This document shows, piece after piece, positions 12,440 to 21,764 of a stretch of 64,000 nucleotides of DNA. The DNA comes from JADJRH01 sp046351455 (lineage in GTDB: Bacteria; Myxococcota_A; Polyangia; Polyangiales; Polyangiaceae): positions 37,741 through 101,740 of the forward strand of contig JAXLYM010000032.1 in the NCBI GenBank assembly GCA_046351455.1, given 5' to 3'. The notes beneath the pieces are model-generated. The model did no database searches. It was not told the origin of the DNA and saw only the letters and a program-made list of their open reading frames with translations. Each line of letters opens with the position of its first letter. Position 1 is the first letter of the stretch. A program made the translations under genes and the position numbers.

Positions 12440-12491
12440 GTCCGCGCTCGTTTCGCCTTGCGCTTCTTCGTTCCTCCCGGAAGATCCGATC

Positions 12492-13322
12492 ATGCGCTTC
12501 CGTGGGAGCTGGACCATCGCGCGCCTGTGGGGCGTGCCGGTGCGCGTCCACTGGAGCGTGATCGTGTTCGCGCTCCTCTCGGGCGGCTTCAAGTTCCGGC
12601 CGGGCGCGTGGGTCGCGACGTTGCTCCTGATCCTCATCCACGAGATCGGTCACGCGCTCGTCGTGCGACGCGTCGGCGCGCGCGCGACGGCGCTCGACGT
12701 GCTCGGCTTCGGCGGGCTCTGCTGGTGGGAGGGCCGCGTCACGCCGCTCCAGCGCGCGGCCATCGCGTGGGGCGGCATCTGGGCGCAGCTCGTCGTGTTC
12801 GCGATCGCGGCGCTCTACGTGTCGCTGCGCGGCTACCCCGCGCACACGTTCGTCGCGGACATGCTGCACGTCGCCGTCACGAACAACCTGTACCTGGTCG
12901 CCTTCAATCTGCTGCCGATCCAGCCGCTCGACGGCGCGGAGGCGTGGTCGCTGGTGCCGCTCCTGTGGCGCCGCATCAAGGGCGAGCGCGAGCCGCGCGT
13001 GCTCCTCACGACGCCTCGATCCGTCGTCACGACCGCGCCGCGCGCGCCGCTCGTGCGCCCGGCTCCGATCCGCGCGACGGCACGCGTGCAAGTGATCGCG
13101 CCCCGCCTGGACCGCGCGCACACCGAGCGCACCGTGACGGCCCACCTCGACGACATCGACGAGCGCGACTTCACCCCCGAGGCCCACGCCGTGATCGAGC
13201 GCGCGCGAGAGATCGCCCGCGAGGCCGCGCGCGAACCGAACGGCCCTTCCTCGACGAGCGGATCCGATCCCGAAGCGGACGACGGCGAGCGCCCGAAGCC
13301 CGGCGGAGCGCCGCGCAAGTGA
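12492..13322 (+). CDS. M50 (site-2 protease family) membrane metalloprotease
   Basis: 276 residues. Zinc-binding HEIGH at 50-54 (H50, E51, H54) sits inside a hydrophobic helix, and the third ligand is D147 in NLLPIQPLDG, the classic NPxxDG-like motif of S2P enzymes. At least four membrane segments occupy residues 20-160. A polar, Arg-rich cytoplasmic tail of about 115 residues has no CBS or PDZ domain. I took ATG 12492 (GGAAGA upstream, MRFRGSWTIARLWGVPVRVHWS is the usual family start) instead of the longer frame. The substrate is unknown; members cleave anti-sigma factors or other membrane proteins within the bilayer. Confidence 0.88.
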   Translation: MRFRGSWTIARLWGVPVRVHWSVIVFALLSGGFKFRPGAWVATLLLILIHEIGHALVVRRVGARATALDVLGFGGLCWWEGRVTPLQRAAIAWGGIWAQLVVFAIAALYVSLRGYPAHTFVADMLHVAVTNNLYLVAFNLLPIQPLDGAEAWSLVPLLWRRIKGEREPRVLLTTPRSVVTTAPRAPLVRPAPIRATARVQVIAPRLDRAHTERTVTAHLDDIDERDFTPEAHAVIERAREIAREAAREPNGPSSTSGSDPEADDGERPKPGGAPRK

Positions 13323-13397
13323 TCCTCACCGCCGCCGCGCGCCCCCGCGTTGCGTCGGACAATTCGTCATGATCGCACGAGGCTATCCTTCGGCCGT

Positions 13398-13416
13398 CGT
13401 AGAGAAGTAATCTACG
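13398..13416 (+). promoter_or_regulatory. Short inverted repeat upstream of FHA gene
   Basis: CGTAGA-N7-TCTACG ends 9 bases before the ATG of the FHA protein gene. It could be an operator or a 5' UTR hairpin; nothing else supports a function. Confidence 0.3.
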
Positions 13417-13425
13417 GACCCGAGC

Positions 13426-14589
13426 ATGGCGCTGAAGCCCTGTCCCAATTGCGGCTGGATGTGCAACGAGGCCGACGGCACATGCAACATGTGCGGTAAG
13501 CCGACCGGCTTCGCGGGCGCGCGCCCCGCGGCTCCTCCGGCGCCTCCTCCTCCGGTACCCGCAGCCGGCGGAGCGTATGCGCACCCCGGTCCCCCTGCGC
13601 CGGCCGGATATCCCGCGCCCGCGCCGCCTCCACCCGTCGCCGCCGCGAGCCCGTGGGCCGCCGCGCCCGCGCCGCCTCCGCCGGTGAATCCGGGCGCCGC
13701 GTCGCAGTTCGGCCCGTACGGAGCCGCGCCGCCGCCTCCCGTCCAGCAGCCGGGCGGTCAGTTCGGCAACGTGCCGTTCGCGAGCGCCGCGCCCGTGGTG
13801 AACGAAGCGCCGTCCCCCTGGGCCGCCGCCGCAGCGCCTCCGGCCGCGCCTGCGCCGCCGCCTCCACCGCCGCCGCCTCCGCCTTCGCAGGCCGCGTACG
13901 GACAGGCCGCCCCGCAGGCCGGATATGGCCAGGGAGCGCCGATGTTCGGAGCGCCTCCCGGGTACGCTCCGCAGCAGCCTGCGGCCGCGCCCGCGTTCCC
14001 TGGAGCGCCTCAGTTTCAAGGCGCGCCCGCGCCTCCGGGGCCCGTCGTTCCGCCGCCGGTCGTCGGCCCCAACGGCATGATCGCGCCGCCGCCCGCGCCG
14101 CCTCCGTCGCTCGGAGCGATGCCGGGCGGAGGGCTCGCGCCGCCGCCGATCGTACGTCCGGGCGCGGTCGCGCCGCCTCCGATCATCAGCACGGGCGGCA
14201 TCCCGCCGATGATGATCCCCAACGTCGCCGCGCCTCCCGGCCCCGTCGGCACGCGCGTCCTCGTCGGCTTCCTGGTGACCTTCCAGAACGATCCGAACGG
14301 CGCCTTCTGGGCGATCCACAGCGGGCGCCTCCAGCTCGGCCGCGCGCCCGCGAGCGGCGTGGCGGAGGGCACGGACGTCGCGCTCCCGGATCCGAGCGCG
14401 TCCTCCCGCCACGCTTCGATCTACGCGGATCCGTCGACGGGTCAGGCGTACGTGGAGGACGACGGCTCGCGCAACGGCACCTTCCTCAACGAGCAGCGCC
14501 TCAACCCCGGTGAGCGCCGGCAGCTCCGCGACAGCGATCGCCTGCGCATCGGCAGCACCACGTTCGTGGTGAAGCTCCTCGTCTCGTAG
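13426..14589 (+). CDS. Zinc-ribbon / proline-rich / FHA domain protein
   Basis: 387 residues in three parts. The N-terminus has a four-Cys zinc ribbon (CPNCGWMCNEADGTCNMCGK). The middle, about 35-270, is a Pro/Ala/Gly-rich unstructured linker with runs of eight or more prolines. The C-terminus is an FHA phosphothreonine-binding domain with GRAPASGVAEGTDVALPD, SSRHASIY and DGSRNGTFLNEQRL, whose Arg, Ser-x-x-His and Asn residues are the known phosphate-contact positions. The domain order is common in myxobacteria. It probably binds phosphorylated partners of Ser/Thr kinases such as the one encoded at 7477-9618 (inference from domain content). No membrane segment is visible. Confidence 0.88.
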   Translation: MALKPCPNCGWMCNEADGTCNMCGKPTGFAGARPAAPPAPPPPVPAAGGAYAHPGPPAPAGYPAPAPPPPVAAASPWAAAPAPPPPVNPGAASQFGPYGAAPPPPVQQPGGQFGNVPFASAAPVVNEAPSPWAAAAAPPAAPAPPPPPPPPPPSQAAYGQAAPQAGYGQGAPMFGAPPGYAPQQPAAAPAFPGAPQFQGAPAPPGPVVPPPVVGPNGMIAPPPAPPPSLGAMPGGGLAPPPIVRPGAVAPPPIISTGGIPPMMIPNVAAPPGPVGTRVLVGFLVTFQNDPNGAFWAIHSGRLQLGRAPASGVAEGTDVALPDPSASSRHASIYADPSTGQAYVEDDGSRNGTFLNEQRLNPGERRQLRDSDRLRIGSTTFVVKLLVS

Positions 14590-14605
14590 CCGAGACTCCG
14601 GAACG

Positions 14606-14706
14606 CTCCCCTCCCTTCGCGCGCGAAGCGAGCGATTTGGGAGGGGCGGCGCACGCGCAGCGCAGCGAGCATGCGCCGGGGGTGGGCATCGCTTCGCGCT
14701 TCTTGG
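14606..14706 (+). repeat. Dispersed GC-rich palindromic repeat, family B, copy 1
   Basis: CCCTCCC..., AAGCGAGCGATTTGGGAGGG, GCGCAGCGAGCA and GGGGGTGGGCA blocks recur at 28824, 32701 and, more diverged, 51523. Imperfect inverted repeats run throughout. It lies in the gap between two convergent genes, so it may serve as a bidirectional transcription end. Confidence 0.7.
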
Positions 14707-14775
14707 AGCTGGGCGGATCGATTCGGATCGGGGAAGGGAAGGCGCCGCGCGATCACGCGGCGCCCGTCGTGCGCG

Positions 14776-16467
14776 TTACTGGCAGGTGCCCGCCATGCAG
14801 GTCTGGCCGGGGTTGCAGACCTTGTCGCACGTGCCGCAGTGGTTCACGTCCTCTTGCACCTTCGTGCACACGCCCGCGCACGCGAGGTTCGGCGCGTCGC
14901 ACGTGCACGTGAAGCCGGGCGTCATGTTCGTGCACGTCTCGTTCGTTGCGCACATCGCCGCGCCGCTCTTGCACTCGTCGATGTCGACGCACGAGCCCGG
15001 ACCGACGCCCATGCACATCCACCCGGTCTCGACCTTGCAGTTCGGATCGCAGCCGTCGCCCGCCATCGTGTTGTCGTCGTCGCACTCTTCGGTCGCGCCC
15101 TTCGCGCCGTCACCGCAGCCCGCCGTGCACATCGTGCCGTCGCCGCTGAAGCCCGAGTTGCACGTGCACGTGAACGACCCCTGCGTGTTCGCGCAGACCG
15201 CGTCCGCCGCGCAGTTGTCCGTGTTCATCGCGCACTCGTCGATGTCGTGGCACGTGCCGGGGCCGGCGCCCGTGCACGTCCACCCCGGCTCCTGCTGGCA
15301 CTCCGCGGAGCAGCCGTCACCGGGCGTCGTGTTGCCGTCGTCGCACGTCTCCGGCCCGCTCTTCAGGCTGTCGCCGCACGGCGTGGCCACGCACTTCTTC
15401 AGGCCCTTGTCGTTCGGCGAGCAGATGCCCGAGATGCAGTCCTTCTCGGTCACGCAGTTCGCGCCGTTCGGACAGCCGACGCCGCACGCCGTGTCACCGC
15501 AGTCGACGTCGGTCTCCGCGCCGTCCTGCACGCCGTTGAGGCACGGGTGGATCGAGCCCGGGAACGTGCAGTCGAAGTACTCCACCGCCGTGGGCTTCAC
15601 GCCGTCGAGCGACGCGACGGGCGCGGTCGGCGGCCAGAAGATGCGCAGCTTCACCTCGCCGGGGATGCCGACGCCGCCCGCGGTCGCCTCGATCTCCGCC
15701 GTCGGCAACAGGGCCTTGTAGCTCCCTTCGTTCGCGCTCGTGCCGTCGCATTCGTTGAGCTGGTAGAGGTTGAACTTGTGCGACTCGTCGTTCGGGCACG
15801 TGGTCGTGACCACGCTCTCGATGTCGGTCTTCGCCATCGTGAACGTGCCCGACGTGATCGCGTCCTTCGAGGGATCCGCCGTGCCGGTGCCGCCGTCGCC
15901 GCGGCAGAGCGAGCCGCTCGCGGTGGAGCCGCCGGTGCCGCCTGCGCCGCCCGTGCTGCCGCCCGCGCCCGTTCCGTCCGCCGCGGGGAAGCCGATCGAG
16001 AAGCTCGTGATGCTCTCGTAGCTGCCGGTCGCGCAGAGCTCGCCGTTGCCGGTGAGGATCTTGAAGCCCATCGTCGCGGGCGGGAGCGCCGCCGGATCCA
16101 GCGGCGGGTCGAACACGATCTGCCCGCCTTGCGAGCCCGTGAGGATGCAGATGTCGAGCTTGTCGCGGCTGAGGAAGGTGCCCTTCGTCGGCTTGTCGTT
16201 CTGCGACGCGAACGGCATCCCGGTCGTCGGATCGATCGCGTTGTGGCTCGCGTCGAGCTGCACGCCGCACAGCGGCTTCTGCCCGGTGGCACCCGAGGGC
16301 GCGACGCCGGCGGCGAACCGGCGGTAGCAGTTGCACTCGTCGGCGATCCAGCCGCAAAGATCCTGGACGCCGAGGGCGGTGCTGTTGTTGCAGCCCTGAG
16401 CGGCGACGAGGATCGATCCGACTCCGAGGGTGAGAGAGGCCAAGGCCAGCGAGAAGGAGCGACGCAT
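14776..16467 (-). CDS. Secreted Cys-rich protein with Myxococcus Cys-rich and EGF-like repeats
   Basis: 563 residues with a signal peptide (MRRSFSLALASLTLGVGSILVAAQGC; a weak lipobox is possible at AQGC). The N-terminal half, about 300 residues, is unassigned and has a Gly/Ser/Thr linker. The C-terminal half carries two Myxococcus-type Cys-rich repeats (ETCDDGNTTPGDGCSAEC and ECDDDNTMAGDGCDPNC), calcium-binding EGF modules starting DIDECAMNTDNC and DIDECKSGAAMC, and a final Cys-rich block ending CNPGQTCMAGTC. This domain mix points to an outer-surface or extracellular protein, probably calcium- and disulphide-stabilised, perhaps adhesive (inference). No catalytic domain is visible. Confidence 0.88.
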   Translation of the reverse strand: MRRSFSLALASLTLGVGSILVAAQGCNNSTALGVQDLCGWIADECNCYRRFAAGVAPSGATGQKPLCGVQLDASHNAIDPTTGMPFASQNDKPTKGTFLSRDKLDICILTGSQGGQIVFDPPLDPAALPPATMGFKILTGNGELCATGSYESITSFSIGFPAADGTGAGGSTGGAGGTGGSTASGSLCRGDGGTGTADPSKDAITSGTFTMAKTDIESVVTTTCPNDESHKFNLYQLNECDGTSANEGSYKALLPTAEIEATAGGVGIPGEVKLRIFWPPTAPVASLDGVKPTAVEYFDCTFPGSIHPCLNGVQDGAETDVDCGDTACGVGCPNGANCVTEKDCISGICSPNDKGLKKCVATPCGDSLKSGPETCDDGNTTPGDGCSAECQQEPGWTCTGAGPGTCHDIDECAMNTDNCAADAVCANTQGSFTCTCNSGFSGDGTMCTAGCGDGAKGATEECDDDNTMAGDGCDPNCKVETGWMCMGVGPGSCVDIDECKSGAAMCATNETCTNMTPGFTCTCDAPNLACAGVCTKVQEDVNHCGTCDKVCNPGQTCMAGTCQ

Positions 16468-16506
16468 GGTCCGTAGTCTAACGAACCCGCGCCGCGGACG
16501 GCCAAA

Positions 16507-17130
16507 TTACGGCTCCGAGTACGGCCCCGGCACCACGTAGGCGTCGTCGCGCCCGGCGTAGGTGAAGATGCCCCAGCACTCGAGCTTGGTCTTCAGCGCG
16601 AACGCGAGCGCCTGCGAGAGATCGGCCTTCGGCAAGAGCACGGCGAGGTTGGAGCGCCGCACGCCCCACCAGCCCGGCCCGTGATCGAGCAGCGCGTCGT
16701 GGAGATCTTTCGCCGCGAGAGCGGGGCTCGCGAGGACGGCGAGGCGCACGCGCAGCTTCCCGTTGTTCTCGCCGCCGTTCGGGAAATCGAACCAGTAGAG
16801 GTCCGGCCGCGCCTTCAGCGGATCCACTTTGAAGCCTTGTTTCTCCAGGAATCGCTGGAGATCTTCGGCCGTGAGCGGCGCCGTCTGGGCGTGCACGTCG
16901 ATCCCTTGGCACACGTTCGGAGCGAATTTGAAGGCGCCGAGGGTGATGGAGGGATCGTTATCGCCTTCGGGGGTCTGGAGCTGATTGTCCAGCGAGGGCA
17001 GGTCACTCGGGTACTGCACGTCCGCGTCGATGCCGCGGCAGCCGACGGAGGCCGCGCCCGCGAGGCAGAGGAGGGCGGCGGCGGCGGTGGACGTGAGCGC
17101 ACAACGCGCAGGCATCATGGGGCCGATCAT
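16507..17130 (-). CDS. Predicted lipoprotein, unknown function
   Basis: 207 residues from ATG 17130 (alternatives at 17118 and 17115; none has a strong Shine-Dalgarno). The signal peptide ends in lipobox SVGC. The mature protein has VCQGIDVHAQTAPLTAEDLQRFL and DLYWFDFPNGGENNGKLRVRLAVL. The product most likely sits in the outer or inner membrane facing the periplasm. No family is recognised. It is divergent from the next gene, with about 80 bases between the starts, so a shared regulatory region is likely. Confidence 0.75.
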   Translation of the reverse strand: MIGPMMPARCALTSTAAAALLCLAGAASVGCRGIDADVQYPSDLPSLDNQLQTPEGDNDPSITLGAFKFAPNVCQGIDVHAQTAPLTAEDLQRFLEKQGFKVDPLKARPDLYWFDFPNGGENNGKLRVRLAVLASPALAAKDLHDALLDHGPGWWGVRRSNLAVLLPKADLSQALAFALKTKLECWGIFTYAGRDDAYVVPGPYSEP

Positions 17131-17208
17131 CTTATGTGTCGGGTGGCGCTGCAAACTCCTCGGCGAACATTTGCCGCCCGTCGTTCTTTCGCTCTACAGT
17201 TTCGGGCG

Positions 17209-17871
17209 ATGATCGCTCGCACGGTTTCCCGCCCGTCTCCGGCTCGCGCGGCCCTCCTCTCGGCAGGCGTCCTCGTCGGGTTGCTCGGCGTGGGTTGTGG
17301 TGGCTCCCCCACCGCGCCCAAGTACGAGGAGGTCTTCTACCTCCACGGCGGCGGCCTCATCGACAAGAACGCGAGCTACGAGACGTACTTCGAGAAGCTC
17401 AACATCGACGCGAGCGCGACGGCGCCTCGCTACGTCGGCGTGGGCGTGCTCGAAGGAGACGTCCGCCTCTCCCGTCCGATCGACTGGTACGTGCGCGGCG
17501 CGGATTACACGCCGGAGCAGCGCTTCATCTCGTACCAGTCGCCGCGCCAGTTCCTCTTCTCGATCTACGAGCGCATCGATCACCCCGAGGATTCGTGGGC
17601 GGACGTGCTCCGTCGCTTCGAGGGAGACCTCCACGATCAGGGCGCGACGATCCTGAGCGGCCGCGTCCCGATCGCCTCCGCGAACGCGCAGGGGCGCAGC
17701 TACCTCTTGAAGACGATGGTCGCGGCGAAGCCCCCGTACCAGTCCTTCTCGCACGAGATCATCCTGCGCAGCGGCCGCCGCCTCTTGTTGATCCAGGTCG
17801 TGCACGGCGAGAACACCGACACGATCGCGGACGAGATCACCGCCGCGTTGAAGAGCATCCTCGTCTACTGA
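17209..17871 (+). CDS. Predicted lipoprotein, unknown function
   Basis: 220 residues from ATG 17209. Signal peptide with lipobox GVGC (LLGVGCGG). The mature part begins with YEEVFYLHGGGLIDKNASYETYF, has VGVGVLEGDVRLSRPIDWYV and the C-terminal LLLIQVVHGENTDTIADEI. It is compact, single-domain and alpha/beta-like. I do not recognise a family; no active-site pattern is evident. The following 350-base gap contains an inverted pair of dispersed repeats. Confidence 0.78.
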   Translation: MIARTVSRPSPARAALLSAGVLVGLLGVGCGGSPTAPKYEEVFYLHGGGLIDKNASYETYFEKLNIDASATAPRYVGVGVLEGDVRLSRPIDWYVRGADYTPEQRFISYQSPRQFLFSIYERIDHPEDSWADVLRRFEGDLHDQGATILSGRVPIASANAQGRSYLLKTMVAAKPPYQSFSHEIILRSGRRLLLIQVVHGENTDTIADEITAALKSILVY

Positions 17872-17888
17872 TCGCCTTCGATTCGCGT

Positions 17889-18173
17889 GGAATTTACAAG
17901 GGGGCTCTCGCCCCCTCGTATCACTCCCCCACAGGCAATCGTCCGCGTCGTTTGCACGCTCGCGGGGCGCCCGTGCACAGGCGAGCATTCGCTGCCGAGA
18001 GAAATCCGAGCCGATTTGCCGCGTCGCCGAAGATTTCGCCGATCCATCGGCGAGGTTCGCCGATCCGTGATGCGCATGGACGCGCGCCCCGAAGAGCCAC
18101 GTCTCTACGAGCATGAGACGCCGAAACACGGTCGGGGGAGTGATACGAGGGGGCGGAGCCCCCTTGTAATTCC
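17889..18173. repeat. Inverted pair of family D repeats bounding about 200 bases (MITE-like)
   Basis: Two nearly identical arms of about 42 bases face each other: 17889-17930 and 18132-18173. Each carries TTACAAGGGGGCT..GCCCCC, forming a GGGGGC hairpin, followed by TCGTATCACTCCCCC. A third solo copy is at 62282-62319. No gene is apparent between the arms and no target-site duplication is evident. The pair fills the gap between a lipoprotein gene and tssG. Confidence 0.7.
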
Positions 18174-18224
18174 GAAGCAAAATGGCGCGCGGGAGCCCAC
18201 GCGAAAGGAGCGATTGTCTCCGTG

Positions 18225-19325
18225 TCAGTAGCGCGGAGGCAGATCCGGCGGCTCGCCGCGATCTTCGTCATCCGGCTCGGTGCTGGTCGGCGCCGGCTTG
18301 TCTTCGAGCGGCACGTTGACCATGAACTTCTGCCCCTGCGATCCGCCGAGCCACGCCGTGCGACCGATCGTCGACGATCGCGGCGAGCCGAGCTGGAACC
18401 GCGGCGCCGCCTCCGTCTGCACGTGGATCTCCATGTTCACGTCGTAGATGCCGCGCGTGAACATGTCGACGAGGCCCTTCAGGATCGGCCGGTTGTGCCC
18501 GCCCGGGAGGAACGACAAGTAGTCGTCGTACCCGAGCGGCCCGAGCACGATGTTGAAGCGCCCCGACCCGTCGTACACGTAGCGCCCGATCGTCATGTCC
18601 TCGCCGAGGCGGCAGTTCATCACGCCGAGCTTGTTTCGAAGGGGTTTCTCGATCAGCGTCCAGTGCCCGATGAACTGCTCGATGCGCACGCCGAGCGAGC
18701 CGAACACGTCGGTGAGCACCACCTCGAGGCTGCGCGAGGACCGCGACTTCGACGCGAGGATCGGCGCGTAGCGCAGCAACATGAACCGATCGATCGGCGT
18801 CATCATGTTGCCGAAGCCGTCGAGCCCGATCGAGCAGAACATCCGCCGCGTGAAGGGATCCGTGCCCTTCGTGCGGTACATCACGCTGAACCGATACTTC
18901 GTCCACGCGCGGTACAGGAGCCCGAGCAGGCGGTGGTGCAGCACGTCGAACAGCTCGCGCGTCGGCTGCGGCCCGCCCTGGTAATCGTTGAGCGCGATCT
19001 TCTCCGCGAAGTGCGGAGGCAGCGGCGACGTCGAGCCGTACAGGCTCATAAACGTCGTCGAAACGCGCACGCGCTCGCGCTCGTCCGGGTACTTCGCGGG
19101 CGTCGCCTCGGTGACGTCGCTCGAATGGAACACGAGCGAAGGATCCGACCTTAGCCGGATCTTCTCGTCCGTCGCGGGCCCCAGCTGCCCCACCGGAGGC
19201 GCCTTGGGGTGGAGCCGCTCGAGCAGGTACACGAGCCGGAAGAACGCGAACCTCCGCGCTTTGGACTCGATCTCGCGGAGCGAGTCCTCGGCGTTTTGGT
19301 TCGTGGCGGTGTTCCCGGTCGTCAT
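18225..19325 (-). CDS. tssG: Type VI secretion baseplate protein TssG
   Basis: 366 residues, close to the family norm. It shows the typical TssG opening (FAFFRLVYLLERLHP, then IRLRSDPSLVFHSSDV), the MSLYGSTSPLPPHF block, and the LGVRIEQFIGHWTLIE and LGYDDYLSFLPGG segments. TssG joins TssF in the baseplate wedge that anchors the sheath. It is last of the minus-strand run tssE-tssF-tssG, 43 bases after tssF, so co-transcription is likely. The C-terminus ends in an acidic, Pro-rich tail. Confidence 0.93.
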   Translation of the reverse strand: MTTGNTATNQNAEDSLREIESKARRFAFFRLVYLLERLHPKAPPVGQLGPATDEKIRLRSDPSLVFHSSDVTEATPAKYPDERERVRVSTTFMSLYGSTSPLPPHFAEKIALNDYQGGPQPTRELFDVLHHRLLGLLYRAWTKYRFSVMYRTKGTDPFTRRMFCSIGLDGFGNMMTPIDRFMLLRYAPILASKSRSSRSLEVVLTDVFGSLGVRIEQFIGHWTLIEKPLRNKLGVMNCRLGEDMTIGRYVYDGSGRFNIVLGPLGYDDYLSFLPGGHNRPILKGLVDMFTRGIYDVNMEIHVQTEAAPRFQLGSPRSSTIGRTAWLGGSQGQKFMVNVPLEDKPAPTSTEPDDEDRGEPPDLPPRY

Positions 19326-19368
19326 GTCGCGATGCTCAGACTACCTCGCTGCGGCCTCGGCGCGCGAG

Positions 19369-21138
19369 CTAGATGAGGTACAGGTTGCCGCTCTTCGGCT
19401 CCCATTTGTAGACGACGCGGGTGTTCGTCCCGGTGATCGTGAGCTGCGTGAACGAGTTCAGCGACACGTACGAGGCCAGCATCTCGTTCAAGATGCTCGC
19501 GAACAGGTACATCTCGCCCTCGCCGGTGAAGCCGCCCTCGTCCAGCTCGATGTCCGCCGCCACGCCGCGGACGGGCGCGCCGCGGTAGAGCCGATCCGTC
19601 GGCCGCACCTTGATCGACTTGATCGCCTGCAGCCGGAGCTGGTTCGCCCGCGCGGCCTGCCGATCCATGATCGCCTGGAAATTGTAGAGATCCACGGTCG
19701 CCCGCAGCACCTCGAGATCCGTGATGGAGCGGTAGCTCATCGCCATGTGAGCGATCACGCGCCACTGCAGCTCGCGCCCCGTCGGAGGCGGCAGCGCGGG
19801 CGTGACGCCGGTGAGGTTCGTGAAGCTCGCGACCGCGGGCGACGTCGCCGTGGGCACGCGCAGGTCCCCCACCTTGAGCTGGCTCGGCAGCCTTCGGTTC
19901 GTGCACGTCGACTCGATGCTGATGACGTCGAAGTCGGGCAGCACGCCCGAGTCCTGCGGCGTCCCGAACGACAGGTACACGTCCACGCCGTCGCCGATCA
20001 CCGCGGGCCTGAGGTGCAGCTGATAGAACACGCCGCGCTGCGCCGCGTCCTGATCGACCTCGTGCTCGAACTCGTAAAACGATGGGATCTCGACGCGCTG
20101 GCTCGTGCGCCGCGCGATGCCGATCACCTTGTCGACCGAGTAGATCTCGTACGCCTGCGGGCTCCCTCCCGAGGGCCGCGCGAGGTACTCGAACTTCGTC
20201 GTCTCGGGCTTGATCGGATCGGTCGGGTGCTCGAACAGGTTCACGACGGGCGTGCAGAACAGCCGGAAGTTGTCCTTCGTCACGCGGACCGCCGGCGGCA
20301 TGCTGTCCTTGAACTGGAAGATGATCGCGAACCGATCGGTCACCTTGTCCGCGGGCAGCGCCTCCAGCCCCGTCACGTCGAAGAAGGCGTACTTCTGCGG
20401 CAGCGTGAAGAACTCCTGCAGCAGGCGGAACCCCGGGTACACCGTCTTCGGGTAGGGGATGAGCGCCTCTTCCTCCGCGAAGCCGACCATGCGCACGGCC
20501 TTCGCGGGCAGCGTCGCCACGATCGAGTCGCCGCGCGTCGGATCCACGGCCGCGAGCGCGATGCTCTCCACGTGCTGCCCGACCCACAGCCGCACGTCGT
20601 CCTGCAGCCGGCGCTCCCCGTGGATGTAGAAGCGCACCTGCGACAGCGCGAGCGCCGCCAGCGAAGCGCCGCCCGTCACCTTCAGCTCGACGCGGAGCGA
20701 CTGCGTGAGCTGAGCCCCCGTGTCGACGCGCACGTCCTCCACGGAGAGAGGCAGCAGCTCCACGTCCTGCGTGGTGCGGAAACGGCAGGAGACGCCGTCG
20801 ATCGGCACGCTGCCGACCTCCGCGTTGCGAGCGACCGTGAGCTTCTCGCGCACGACGTTCGGCAGCGGCGCGAACTCCACGATCGACGTGGACGGGATCT
20901 GCCGGAGGTAGTGCGGGAAGAGCAGCGCGCCGACGGAGTGGATGACCTCGGGCAGCTCGTCATCGATCTTCTGCCGGATGCGTCCGGTCAAGAAGGCGAC
21001 GCCCTCGAGGAGCCGCTCCACGTCGGGGTCGGCCCCGCGCTCCGCGAGCAGGGGCGCGATGGCCGGATAGGCGGCGGCGAACTCCTTCCCGAGCTCGCGC
21101 AGGTACGTCAGTTCGTCCTGGTAGTACTTGTTGAACAT
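19369..21138 (-). CDS. tssF: Type VI secretion baseplate protein TssF
   Basis: 589 residues from ATG 21138, chosen because the family begins with a motif matching MFNKYYQDELTYLRELGKEF; the longer frame adds 14 unlike residues. Other family features are DPDVERLLEGVAFLTGRIRQKIDDELPE, LLFPHYLRQIPSTSIVEF and the C-terminal LFASILNEMLASYVSLNSFTQL with TRVVYKWEPKSG. TssF dimerises with TssG to form the wedge of the T6SS baseplate. It lies downstream of tssE with a 143-base gap. Confidence 0.95.
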   Translation of the reverse strand: MFNKYYQDELTYLRELGKEFAAAYPAIAPLLAERGADPDVERLLEGVAFLTGRIRQKIDDELPEVIHSVGALLFPHYLRQIPSTSIVEFAPLPNVVREKLTVARNAEVGSVPIDGVSCRFRTTQDVELLPLSVEDVRVDTGAQLTQSLRVELKVTGGASLAALALSQVRFYIHGERRLQDDVRLWVGQHVESIALAAVDPTRGDSIVATLPAKAVRMVGFAEEEALIPYPKTVYPGFRLLQEFFTLPQKYAFFDVTGLEALPADKVTDRFAIIFQFKDSMPPAVRVTKDNFRLFCTPVVNLFEHPTDPIKPETTKFEYLARPSGGSPQAYEIYSVDKVIGIARRTSQRVEIPSFYEFEHEVDQDAAQRGVFYQLHLRPAVIGDGVDVYLSFGTPQDSGVLPDFDVISIESTCTNRRLPSQLKVGDLRVPTATSPAVASFTNLTGVTPALPPPTGRELQWRVIAHMAMSYRSITDLEVLRATVDLYNFQAIMDRQAARANQLRLQAIKSIKVRPTDRLYRGAPVRGVAADIELDEGGFTGEGEMYLFASILNEMLASYVSLNSFTQLTITGTNTRVVYKWEPKSGNLYLI

Positions 21139-21281
21139 GCCCGCCAGAGGCAGTCGACCGTCGCGGCGTGTCGCTGTCAACGCTTCCTTGCGCTCGCCGC
21201 GCCCGTCACGTCAACACCGCCGCGCGCGCCGCGCACACGACCCCGGCGCCCCGCCGAATTTCGCAGATGTTCGCCGCGCGC

Positions 21282-21698
21282 CTACGCGAGCTTGACGTTG
21301 CCGGAGCCGTCCATCGCGGTCGACAGCCGCAGCGATTGACGCCGCCCGTCCGGCGTCTGGAACTGCCCGGTGATCTCGAATTCGAGGAGCATCTGTGCGA
21401 ACGCCTCCCCCTTGATGTGCCGCACCTGCACGTTCTTCAGCCGCGGCTCGTACTGCTGGATGCACGCCTTCAGCGAGCGCTGGATCATCGCGATCGCGTC
21501 GGGGAAATCGTGCAGCACCTCCGACACCTCCATGAGGCCGTAGTCCGGGAGGGTGCGCGCGCTCCCCATGCGCGTGTTCAAGATCTCGACGAGGTGGGCG
21601 GAGATGTCGGCCTCCAGCTCGTTGCCGTTGCGCGTCGTGTAGTTCCAGGAGGAGGTCGGCTGCGCGAGGCCCTCGAGTTTCTTGAACAGCGACGCCAT
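21282..21698 (-). CDS. tssE: Type VI secretion baseplate protein TssE (gp25-like)
   Basis: 138 residues, typical length. It begins MASLFKKLEGLAQP and contains the gp25/lysozyme-like core: SISAHL-type segment EADISAHLVEILNTRMGSAR, TLPDYGLMEVSEVLHDFPDAIAM in the expected place, and YEPRLKNVQVR. TssE nucleates sheath assembly on the baseplate. The conserved E-P-R of the family is visible as YEPRL. The gene is 66 bases downstream of the hcp gene in the same orientation. Confidence 0.93.
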   Translation of the reverse strand: MASLFKKLEGLAQPTSSWNYTTRNGNELEADISAHLVEILNTRMGSARTLPDYGLMEVSEVLHDFPDAIAMIQRSLKACIQQYEPRLKNVQVRHIKGEAFAQMLLEFEITGQFQTPDGRRQSLRLSTAMDGSGNVKLA

Positions 21699-21764
21699 GG
21701 CGAAGACGATACCTCCATCCGAGCGCGTCTCGGCAACGCGATCTTCCTCGCGGAGATGGGAGCG

